64,000 nucleotides of DNA from Symsagittifera roscoffensis (lineage: Eukaryota > Xenacoelomorpha > Acoela > Convolutidae), in NCBI RefSeq assembly GCF_963678635.1, contig NC_087068.1, positions 30,444,318 to 30,508,317 on the forward strand. The letters run 5' to 3'. A model generated the notes under the pieces. That model searched no databases. It was not told the origin of the DNA and saw nothing but the letters and a program-made list of their open reading frames with translations. Made by a program: the position numbers and the translations under genes. The first letter of the stretch is position 1. Every line of letters begins with the position of its first letter. Shown piece by piece: positions 47,610 through 56,910 of the stretch.

Positions 47610-47683
47610 TTACCCGCATCCAAGTTTCGGTACTAAAATCGTAATATAATCGATTATTAACGCTTGAAACTGGATGCGGGTAA
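47610..47683. repeat. 74-bp palindromic miniature of the ATCGAT TIR element
   Basis: TTACCCGCATCCAAGTTTC at the left is mirrored by GAAACTGGATGCGGGTAA at the right, around a TAATCGATTATTAA centre. Its ends match the CCCGCAC-GAAGTTTC ends of the element at 15522-16326. Confidence 0.65.
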
Positions 47684-48278
47684 GATTTAAGAAACAGTAG
47701 CTTTGGCCTTCCAGGGCTCGCTAAAATTGCAATTACTCGCTTCTTACAGTACTCAGTACAACTCAATAACTTATTGTAGAGGGCTTTTTTGTTGCAGAGA
47801 TACGAGTAGAGAACCATGCTTTGTTTAAGCGGAAACTTTTTTATCGGTGCAGAAAAACAACAAAAACTCCCAAAGGTCACCTTGTTATTTTGGTTAGATC
47901 AACAATTATGTGGCTTCAACAAGGTTGTCCGACATTGCGTCAACTTCTCCTTGACGGTTTTCAAAGTTGCTGTATTTTTGTTTGTTTAAAATGAGTCTTA
48001 AAAATTGGACATAATTGGTTGCATGGGGTCACACCTACGTGGTTGATAGCAGCCAGTTTTATTTTTCTTAAATTGTTTCTTTGACCGGCGGATTTTGAGT
48101 TCGAAAATGAAGTTTTTTGATAGGGGTCTGGTTTGTTTTGCGTAGCCACTTCAAACTCTAAGTAAATTAACCTATCGAGATTGAAGAAAAGGCACAAGGA
48201 AGGGCTGTGCAATTTAGATCACTACTACGCCTTAGATATTACGCAGGGTGTCTTGTTCTTAAAAGCTTTTTCAGAATA

Positions 48279-48842
48279 CAGTGCTGATTTAAATGATCCG
48301 GACAAAACGAACAAAACTTGAAATTTCAAAGGCGTTTTTCTCAATTTGGGTTAAGATTAGACAAAAAGTGAAGAGAACAAAAGTTGCTTAGAATTTCATC
48401 AGAATTAATATGGTGTACTTTTTTTTCTCCTAAATTCTCAACCAAAATTTTAACCTAAAAATGGGTCATTTTGGCTTTTTCTAATTAGTCAAAAATTACG
48501 CTGAAACTCTTTTGTTAATTGATGAGAAACATATATCACAAGAAGCCTCTTACACAGCCCAACAAAGATCTAGAACAGTTAAACCTCCAAAAACCTGTAT
48601 AAGAGAAAATGTTTTTGCTTCATAGACAAGAAAGGTGATTTTTTTCTATATAGAACACAAAATCTTTGCTTAAAAACAAACTTTAAACAAATTACTCAAA
48701 AGTTTTGGGGATTCAACCTTCGTATAACTTTGTTGGGCTGTGTAAGAGGCTTCTTGTGATATATTTTTCTCATCAAATAACAAAGTAGTTTCAGTGTAAT
48801 TTTTGATTAATTAGAAAAAGCCAAAACGACCCATCAGCACTG
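48279..48842. repeat. Tc1/mariner-like MITE
   Basis: Terminal CAGTGCTGAT (48279-48288) and ATCAGCACTG (48833-48842) are perfect inverted repeats, directly flanked by TA on both sides, the target duplication of Tc1/mariner transposons. Inner arms of about 110 bp also pair (48459-48570 with 48730-48830, including GCCTCTTACACAGCCCAACA). No transposase. It lies between the two mycosporine genes. Confidence 0.8.
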
Positions 48843-49269
48843 TATTACTGCGTGTTTGGAATTCTCATTATTTCTTATTCTTTATTATTGCGGTAATTTA
48901 TTCGGTAAAAATGAAGAAATATTGAAAGCAGCTAAGGTTTTAGCCTTCTGAATATTAAAAAAAGGAAAACTTTTGAAAATGACATTGGTCTGTTTCTCAA
49001 TTTCGTTTGTTCCAAATATTTAAAGTAGTATCTGAAACTTTGTTTGCCGAAAAGTTTAAACTTTATTCGGCAAGCCAAATTTTCTGTATTTCATTCGGGT
49101 AGAGGTTTTGTGTTTTTTTTATTAAATTTCCGTGGTGTGTTTTACACAGAACGAAAGAAGATGCTGTAAAGATCGCTCCATTTTTTGAGAGAAAAAAGTA
49201 GTTGTCACTTCGATTTTGAACCATCACGGGTTAACTCCATGCACAAAAAACCTTATCAAACAATCTTGT

Positions 49270-50045
49270 ACACAAAAATGCTGATCATACAATTTCATAC
49301 ATTGAGTGAATGAAAAATGATTGTCATACAATTTTCATATATAAAAATTGCATGATAGGCTTTTTTTAGATGGCTACAAAAGTTCCAAATAAAAAACAAT
49401 CAGTCAGAAAAATGAAAAATTTCCTAGTTACAAAATCAATTTTATACTCAAACAAACGATTTCCGGATTTTTTCTATAAGTTTGTGAATTTTCTTTATAA
49501 CGTAGTCCAGGCTGAAATTTTGATACAAATGACTCAAAATTGCCGATTATTTTTGTGCGAACCCAAGTTTGATATTTTCATGTTATTTTAGCGTAAGATT
49601 ATATTTGCTGAGAATATTATCTGTCTTAAAAATTACGGGCCACAATTTTCAACTACAAGTTTATTGGAGTATTTTTTAGGCCGCATACAAAATTTTATGG
49701 TGTTTAGCTATAATTTTGAGTGAAATTTACTACATTAGCTTTACTGACGAATCTTCAGTTGCAGTTCATCTGGGCGATTCTGGCCACTAAAATCAATGCT
49801 CATTCTTGTAAAACAGTGAGCCAAAACACTTAAATGGAAGAACAATCCTAAATTTTTTTCTAAATTAAAATGCTTGTCATGCTTTTTTCATATGAAGATA
49901 AGTGGTTATCAAATAATTTCCATATATGAATAACTGCTTGTCGTAGAATTTTCATATAGTTTTTTGTACGAAATTGTAGGACACGTATGTAATTGTACAA
50001 ACATTTCTCCGTATATGAAAATTGTATGACAAGCAGTTTTGGTCA
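49270..50045. repeat. TTGTATGA-type MITEs, copies 3 and 4
   Basis: Copy 3 at about 49270-49365 (TCATACAATTTCATACATTG to AAAAATTGCATGATAGGC) and copy 4 at about 49865-50045 (TGCTTGTCATGC to GAAAATTGTATGACAAGC then GGTCAACTCTG) have the same palindromic core as the copies at 13350 and 18505. About 500 bp of AT-rich DNA separates them. Confidence 0.55.
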
Positions 50046-51022
50046 ACTCTGTATAATCAAATTCTTCCGAAGCGTTCTGTTAGCAGCCTGCGCCAACGCA
50101 ACTGGAAGAAATCAAAAAATGATTCAAACTAAACAAAACGCAGATATTGATATTTCATTTCTCGAAACCAAAAGTGTGCTTAGCCAGCGATGAATGCAAC
50201 TAGGTTTCGTACACTGCAACTTACTAAGTTATGAATTTGAAAGCAGAGCAAAATAGTTCAAAAAATCCTTAACTGAAACTTAATTTTTATTTTTGCGGCT
50301 TTTGTACATTTTTTTAAAAAAGTTTTCTGTAATTTTTTTATGGATTTGTTCTCATAGTTTCAAATCGTCTCGGCATTTCCATAGCACAGAATAAATAATC
50401 CAAAATTGAGGGGAACTGCAACGGAACCACATGTCAAACATTTTTTCGTTAAAATGAATTTATTTGTGTATGAACAATACACAGTATTGCATGAAGTAAG
50501 TGAAGAACTAGGCACTGTTGATCAAATATAAAACGAAAGAAAAAAATGAAACCGGCATTCCGTAACAAAAATGAATTTGGTTATCTTTATTACCTGGCGA
50601 ATTAGTAGAGCTTCAGCGCTCAAAACCATGCACTTAGTTGCTCCATTTAACTTCAAACTGTTCGGTTGATATACAAAATTTGACTTCTTTCTGAAGTTGC
50701 ACTGATATGCTAAAGAATTAGAAAACACTGATCAAGCACATTTAACGTATGACAAGTTTCAACTATTTAAAAATTTTATTGAATCTTCAAGGTTTAATCA
50801 ATTCAAGAACAACACCCGCGTTTATTGTTTTTTAAAGCTTCAAACTTGACTTTCTGAAAATCTTTCAGCGATCAAACTAAACTGAGCAGTCAAATCAAGA
50901 ATCGGAATAACAACTAGAATCAAAACAGTCATTTTTCATTGATAGACTAGCGATGCAGTAAAAAATTGACCTTTACTGTTTATGAGATAGTGATTTGTCT
51001 GTTTTAGACACCTGAAGACACC

Positions 51023-52540
51023 ATGTATTACGGAAGAGCAGCTTCATTTGGACACATTCTTCTTCTCGTATTCTTAGTGCCCATCTTTTCTATGACTTTC
51101 CTTATATTCAAACATATTCAGGCAATATTTGAAACCTTTTCCGAGCAAAGCAAACGATCAAATAAAACAATTAAAGAGATTCGGAACTTTCTGTCATCGT
51201 TGGCGGAGCCTAGGGCGCCTCCTGTGATTCTAATAATGGGCGCTCACTTTTCAAAAACTCTGACTATAGTTCGCTCAATCAAATCAGTTCTGCCCGGCAA
51301 GAAATCGCGAATCATTTTAGCAGATACTCAAAACTATGCGTGGGTGGGAGCTCGTTTTTCACGATACTGCGATGCCTTCGAAGTCCTACAAGTGAGAGAC
51401 GTTAGTCAAAAGGAAGAGTATATTAAAGAAATGGTCAGAATTGGCAGAAAGCATAAAATCACCGGTTTCTTACCAGTTAGCGTACCCAGGAGCGCAACGC
51501 CAGATTCATTGGCATGTGAGGAGTTAATGTCAACGCTGGCAGCTTACAGCAACTTCGACCGCCCGTATCATGTATCGGCGAAAATGTGCGAAGCTCTTGA
51601 CAATAAATTGATATTCTGTCAGTATTGCGAAGTATTGGGAGTCACAGCTCCCAAAACAGTGATCGTGAACTCGGACGAAGAAGCGCACCAGCTAAACATG
51701 GAACTGAGAAGTCAATATCAATCTGATCACAACCAAATGATTCTGAAGAACTTGTCTTATGACTGCCTGCATAGACTTGATTTATTCACCTTGCCTACCA
51801 ATTCTGAGAATTTAGAAATCTATTTACAGAAAATCCGAAAAGAAGGTAACGCCATTAGCCCGACTAATCCATGGACAGCTCAGACTAAGTTGACAGGAAG
51901 AGAATATTCAGCTGCTTGTATTATTAGAAACGGGGCTCTCAAGTTAACTACAGTTTGTGAAAGTTCACCAAGTCAACTTAGATTTGAGCATACAGAACAT
52001 GTTAAAATCTGCGCCTGGTTAGAAAAGTTCGTTTCGCGAATGAACGAGAGGAATAACAACGTGAACGAAAACGAATTGAATCTGAACAACTGTCAATTAT
52101 GTTTTGACTTTATCGAAGTGGGTAACAATGTTTACCCAATAGAATGCAACCCTAGAGTACACTCACAGCTATCCGTTTTCTCGTGTTCCGATGTCGGAAA
52201 GTACGTTCTAGGAGCAGCTCTTCTCAATATAGATCTACCCAAGAATATTCTTAAAGAAGCTAGCAAAAATAAAATTATGGCTTGTAAAGTTTTACACTTT
52301 GGCGACGAGCTTTTCAAGTCCGTTTTCCGACTTAACAATTACAAATCAGAGACCAACAAAATAGACTTCTCGGTGTTTTGGGACAATGATGCTGACTTAT
52401 GTCTGAAAGATCCCGTACCGTTTTTCATGAAGCTTCATTTTCAGCTACCGATACTACTGCTTCAGAACATATGGAAAAAGCGACCTTGGAAAAAGTTGGA
52501 TTTCTGCATCGGAAAAGTAGTCGAATTGAATGGAGAATGA
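51023..52540 (+). CDS. MysC-type ATP-grasp ligase (mycosporine-glycine synthase)
   Basis: An intronless 505-residue protein starting at the ATG at 51023 and ending at TGA 52538-52540. Residues 10-30 form one hydrophobic segment (ILLLVFLVPIFSMTFLIFK), probably a membrane anchor, as in MysC relatives. The pre-ATP-grasp part (65-200) carries RIILADTQNYAWVGARFSRY. The ATP-grasp core has ILKNLSYDCLHRLDL (240-254), the PWTAQTKLTGREYSAACI region (283-300), VCESSPSQLRFEHTEH and the metal-binding end CFDFIEV..YPIECNPRVHS (360-381), where D362, E374 and N376 fit the usual Mg ligands. By family it ligates glycine to 4-deoxygadusol using ATP to make mycosporine-glycine. It is divergent from the DDGS/O-MT fusion that supplies its substrate. 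A C-terminal extension of about 90 residues (415-505), with a hydrophobic patch FQLPILLL, is of unknown role. Confidence 0.9.
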   Translation: MYYGRAASFGHILLLVFLVPIFSMTFLIFKHIQAIFETFSEQSKRSNKTIKEIRNFLSSLAEPRAPPVILIMGAHFSKTLTIVRSIKSVLPGKKSRIILADTQNYAWVGARFSRYCDAFEVLQVRDVSQKEEYIKEMVRIGRKHKITGFLPVSVPRSATPDSLACEELMSTLAAYSNFDRPYHVSAKMCEALDNKLIFCQYCEVLGVTAPKTVIVNSDEEAHQLNMELRSQYQSDHNQMILKNLSYDCLHRLDLFTLPTNSENLEIYLQKIRKEGNAISPTNPWTAQTKLTGREYSAACIIRNGALKLTTVCESSPSQLRFEHTEHVKICAWLEKFVSRMNERNNNVNENELNLNNCQLCFDFIEVGNNVYPIECNPRVHSQLSVFSCSDVGKYVLGAALLNIDLPKNILKEASKNKIMACKVLHFGDELFKSVFRLNNYKSETNKIDFSVFWDNDADLCLKDPVPFFMKLHFQLPILLLQNIWKKRPWKKLDFCIGKVVELNGE

Positions 52541-53100
52541 ACAAACAAAAGGTGAAGGCAAAGTTGAAAAAATTGAAGGGAAAATTTATCGAATTTTATC
52601 AAGCGATGATCAGTAAACAATGTATCAGTAAACAAAAACTCTAACATTAAAATGCTTTTGAAATCTTTAAATTTCAGTACAAATTAAAATTATCAGTTTT
52701 GATGTCACTTATAGCTGTCATTTAAAAAAAAAGAAAAAAAAATTGAATTGCTGAGCAAGCATTGACGACTGTTCCGACCACAGACAGTTACACGATTCGA
52801 CCATTTAGCCTGAGATAAATAGAACAAAGTGAAAATTATTCAACTCCGCCAAATGAACTCCGCTTTTACATAAAACTATTTAGCCGGACGTTTTTTTGGT
52901 ATTGTTTTCGGCTAAATCTTTCACACTTTTTTTTACTCTTTACTCATCCATACTTACGTAATCAAAATTAAGCAAGAAAATGCAATAAGCTTACACAGGC
53001 TTCACGGAAGACTACGAACGAAAACCTGAAAAAATAAACGTATTATTTCACGAAGAAGCTCTTTTTATTGATCGAAACTTCATCACTCCGATATGCTTAT
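52541..53100. other. 3' flank of the ligase gene
   Basis: About 560 bp with no gene. A possible polyadenylation signal AATAAA lies near 53033, and AT-rich sequence from 52640 is compatible with a 3' untranslated region. The LTR begins at 53101. Confidence 0.4.
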
Positions 53101-53510
53101 TGAGTTAGGACCGAAGTGTATAACTCATAGAGTAATTTCGGATAGGGTACACCGTCTGCTCGTCACGCTATCTTATTTTCGGCCGGATAGATTCGTGCAA
53201 CTTCTTAGTCTAATACCAATCCTAATCTTACTCTTATACTATCTAGTCTCAGGTTGTTTAACTAGTCTCTGCTAGGCTCAATAGATCTAGGGTATACTGG
53301 TTTATTGCGGCAGCTGAAGTCTTCTTGGAGAGTCAACTAATTTCTAAGTTAAATTCAAATCTCTCTGGTGCTGAAATTACAAGTAATTTCAGCACTTACA
53401 AATAAGTGGGTTGTTAGTTAGATGGATCATGATTGGTTAATATTAAATACTTTACAGTGGTAAAATATCTAATTTATCCAATCATAAAATGTAGTTTAGA
53501 TCAGGTTCCA
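53101..53510 (-). repeat. 3' LTR of the retrovirus-like element
   Basis: 410 bp, TGAGTTAGGA to CAGGTTCCA on the plus strand, TG/CA ends, near-identical to the solo copy at 16577-16986. On the minus strand the sequence next to it is AACCCGGATGGG, a plausible polypurine-tract position. The second LTR lies beyond the window, which explains why no target duplication is visible here. Confidence 0.7.
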
Positions 53511-55101
53511 CCCATCCGGGTTTTACAGAGTTTTTTAGAATAGTCTTTCTGCAATTCAAAGGATGGATGATGGACGTTGGTATTTGGCGAACATCTTATT
53601 TCTTCTGGGTTTTCTTATTTGGGAAGTCCCAGATTCAATCGTTGTGTCTTCTCAAGACAACGACTGGGTTTTCGCAACAAACTCAAATCTGATTTCAGAA
53701 TGGTTGGCTATGACAGGTTTTTCCGTTTCATGTAGAGAACTTCTTTTGTGTTTGACCTTGTCTGAGAATGGCGTGGAGATTGTGTGTGGAGGGGATGCCT
53801 GGTTACTCGGATCTGTACGTATACTTGAACATCGAGGTGGTCATTGTTCTAGTACAATGAAGTCCTTTTCTGCGAAGTCAAGTCGTACTCTAAATCCTTT
53901 GAGTTGTGATTGGTGGCGGCATATTGATTGTGGTTGGCCATTCTTTTTCGAGTGTAGTGGGGTCATCTTGTCTTTGGATGTTCGTCTTTGGTATTGTATG
54001 CTGATCTATATACTGCAAGATATAATTTACATTTTATAAAATTTTTATTAGTTTAATGTTTTAGTTATGATTTTGGTTAGTTGTTTTCACAAAAGCTTTT
54101 TGTTTTAGTTCAGTTATTTTGAAGAGTTACTCACCCTTGAGTAGCTCTTATTAAAAATAGGAGTGTGATCACAAAGCGTGGATGTAGCACGGTGGGTTAG
54201 GCCGGCTATAGAGCATGCTCAGGACGTCCTCTTCTGGTGGGTTAGGCCAGGAGTGGGAGTATGATTGCATGCGGTTTTTGTGAGAGGTCCTGTTATGTGA
54301 CAACGTTTTATGTTGGGTTTGTTGTGGTTTTTCTTATGTTTTGTTGGTTGTGTCCTTTTTTCAAAAATCAAATTGTTTTTGGTATGGGTTTGTCTTTCGA
54401 CTTTTTTGTGTTTTATTATTTCTTTCTTAGACTTTATAATAGTCTTCAAAAGAATAAATTATCCAGTTTTAAACTGGGTTAATCCAGTTTGGGTACCGTT
54501 GGTTTCCTTTTCTTAGTCATGCTGTTATTCTATGATTTGTGGTGTTTAGTAAGCTGCGTTGGTTAGTGTTGTTTAGTATATAATTTCTTTCCAACCGGGT
54601 TAAAGGAAAGTTTGAAACTTGTTATCGTGTGTTAGAGTTGTTGAGTGTGAAAGCTTGAAACTGAAATTCATTATTTTAAACAATTCTTCGTGGGCGAGCT
54701 GTGCGAGTGTGGATAGAATCTTTGTGCGAATGAATGGAAATATCAAAAGGTTAGTACTGCATTTTCGTTTTATCAATTCATTACATAGAAATGCAAATTT
54801 ACTGCTAGTTGTTGGGGAAAATTAAGTTACAAATTTTCATCATTATTAGATTTACTGCATTTGGGAAAAAATTTATAAATTAAATTACTGCATTGGTATT
54901 ATTTTTAGTGATTTGTTTGGTGCAAAAAATTAATAGAGTTTTAAACAGTTTGAAGAAGTTTTCAATTTTTATATTCTTTTGTGAATTTTTCAGATAATCG
55001 TTGGATGAAGGCTAAAATTCTAAAGAAGACATGAGTAAAGAATGGTTAGTTTCTAATTTTAATTTAATTAGTTAATAATATGTATAATTCATATTTACCT
55101 G
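53511..55101. other. 3' non-coding region of the retrovirus-like element
   Basis: 1.6 kb between the last ORF and the LTR. A plus-strand open frame at 53563-54039 (158 codons) is antisense to the element and has no recognisable features. I treat it as chance. Confidence 0.45.
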
Positions 55102-56910
55102 TTAGTCGTCGGGGAAGAAACCGTGGGGGAAGATGTCGTGGATGAGATCTGAAGTTGTTAGTAATTTAGCTAAGATGCGTATGATATTTTTAGTTTGAAG
55201 CAGTGGCCAAAGCAATTGAAGTGCTTTAATGGTGGTTTGTTCTTCAGTGCCAACTGCAAACTCATAAGGTGTGTTTTGGATTAGATTATATAATTTGTGA
55301 TTGAATTTAGTGTTGTGGATGAATTCTAAAATGGGGATTTCTATAGGTTGAACAAATTCGTGTGGGAGAAGGAAGGGTCGGGATTCTTCTGCGTTGAAGG
55401 TCTTGGTGATGGGACAAAAAATATACATTTGGGTTATGGGATCATAATTTCGAAGAATACCATGAAGGTTAGTATCTTTAATGCAATATGTGAAGTTAAG
55501 ATAGAATGGTGAGGTGTATTTGGAATTGATGAATTGAAAACGGTGGTGTGGTTGTCCGGAGGGAGTGTGTAGGTCGAAGTGATTTTGGATAAAACGATAA
55601 TATGTATATGTGTGAGTTTGTTTAGTGCGCAATATAATATCGTGTGAGCAGTGCAGATCTCTTTCATGTGGTGCAAGGAAATGAAAGGTTAGTGAAAATA
55701 TTTGGAAGCGTTCTTTAAAACTTTCGTAGGCTTGTGTGTCTGTTAGTGCTTCTGAGATGATGTGGTCAAATTTGCGATCAAATATATTGAGTGTAAATTT
55801 ATATGGTGTTTTAATGAAAAATTTTTCTGTGATTTGTGGGTTAGCGAAGCGGTCATCGTCTAAGAATTGATCTTGGTTAGTTCTGATGATGTTATTATCG
55901 TAAAATTCTAGCGTATATTCGTTAGCTCGGGGTGCAGTGTATGTTTTTAGTGATTTTTTATATCCTATGTAAGTAAATTGTCTAGGTGTTAGTGGTGTAG
56001 TGAGTCGATATAGCATGTCCTTATTTCGTTCTATATCGATGTGAGTGTTAGATAAAGGTAAGCAAAGGGGATTAGTAAAATGATAATATGAGGTCCAAGG
56101 AAGGGTAGGCATTAAAACGTGTTCGTCTACAAAGTTACGTGTTTCGTTAGTGTCGTGAGGGGTGTTTAAGGTGTATTGTGGAAATGAGGGTAAGGTGATA
56201 GCTAAAAATTCTTTTGTATTAGTGTGATTTGGGTGATTTATATATTCACGGGCTGTTCCTGGTTTTGCTGGGAAAGGATGGTTGGGGAACCTTCTTTTAA
56301 AAGTGCGGTAAGCTCTATTAGTGCTGAGTGAAGATTCAGTAGATGTGGATGATGGTGCTAATGATTCGGTATAAATTGAAGAGGGTGTAGGGGTAGGAGG
56401 GTTGGATGAATCTATTGTGGATGAAATTTGGTTTATGGTGGGGGTGTCAAGGTGGTAGGGTTGTTGTTGTAATGTAATAAAATTATCTAGTTCTGGGGAG
56501 ATTTGGGGGGTATCTGGAGAATTGGATGATCGGTCTGAATGATATGAAGAATAGGTTGGAGTGACTTGGGAAGCATAAGAGGGTGTAGAATTGGTGGGGA
56601 CAGGGTTATTTGGTATCATTGGTTGAAAAGGGGGTTGGGAAAAAATTGAGGGGTTGGTGTGAAAATTATTGGATGGAGATGGTTCAGAGTCGGCAAATTC
56701 ATCGGGGGTTTCAATATTCGGGTTATTGAGTTGTGATGTGGAGTATAAAACTGAGATGTGTGAATTAGTATCGGAATTCATGCCTGATGTTACATTACTG
56801 GTTGGGAAATCGGGTGGTGGGAAAGCAAAAAGTGGTATTATTGTAATTGGAGTAGTGAGGTTGGTTGGATGGGAATTTGAACGGTGTAGGGATCCAAGTT
56901 GTCGGCTCAT
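55102..56910 (-). CDS. Accessory ORF of unknown function (602 aa)
   Basis: Last ORF of the element. The ATG at 56910 overlaps the stop of the preceding envelope-like ORF (ATGA at 56910-56907), which suggests termination-reinitiation. Residues 1 to about 210 are low-complexity, rich in Ser, Thr, Pro and Asn (PPTPTPSSIYTES type), and probably disordered. Residues about 215-602 look globular, rich in aromatic residues and His (LPWTSYYHFTNPLCLPLS, RQFTYIGYKKSLKTY), with no transmembrane segment and no zinc-binding pattern I can name. I do not recognise any family. Position after env resembles accessory genes of complex retroviruses, but this is only positional. The frame is intact. Confidence 0.7.
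   Translation of the reverse strand: MSRQLGSLHRSNSHPTNLTTPITIIPLFAFPPPDFPTSNVTSGMNSDTNSHISVLYSTSQLNNPNIETPDEFADSEPSPSNNFHTNPSIFSQPPFQPMIPNNPVPTNSTPSYASQVTPTYSSYHSDRSSNSPDTPQISPELDNFITLQQQPYHLDTPTINQISSTIDSSNPPTPTPSSIYTESLAPSSTSTESSLSTNRAYRTFKRRFPNHPFPAKPGTAREYINHPNHTNTKEFLAITLPSFPQYTLNTPHDTNETRNFVDEHVLMPTLPWTSYYHFTNPLCLPLSNTHIDIERNKDMLYRLTTPLTPRQFTYIGYKKSLKTYTAPRANEYTLEFYDNNIIRTNQDQFLDDDRFANPQITEKFFIKTPYKFTLNIFDRKFDHIISEALTDTQAYESFKERFQIFSLTFHFLAPHERDLHCSHDIILRTKQTHTYTYYRFIQNHFDLHTPSGQPHHRFQFINSKYTSPFYLNFTYCIKDTNLHGILRNYDPITQMYIFCPITKTFNAEESRPFLLPHEFVQPIEIPILEFIHNTKFNHKLYNLIQNTPYEFAVGTEEQTTIKALQLLWPLLQTKNIIRILAKLLTTSDLIHDIFPHGFFPDD

Larger units (their letters stand above)
45812..51022. other. 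Shared 5.2-kb divergent intergenic region of the mycosporine genes
   Basis: No gene is supported. Both mycosporine genes start at its edges and point outward, so their promoters must lie here. I see no decisive TATA boxes. It contains a miniature ATCGAT palindrome element (47610-47683), a Tc1/mariner-like MITE (48279-48842) and two TTGTATGA MITE copies (49270-50045). A TCTGTTTTAG just before 51008 could be the acceptor of a 5' untranslated intron of the ligase gene. Confidence 0.5.

Noticed and set aside
42605-52540. Bacterial or algal contamination of the assembly
   Set aside because: The same stretch holds animal-type MITEs shared with the EGF gene introns (TTGTATGA and ATCGAT families), which ties both mycosporine genes to the host genome.
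53563-54039. 158-codon plus-strand ORF in the retroelement 3' region
   Set aside because: Antisense to the element, no domain, signal or splice context. A chance ORF is the simpler reading.
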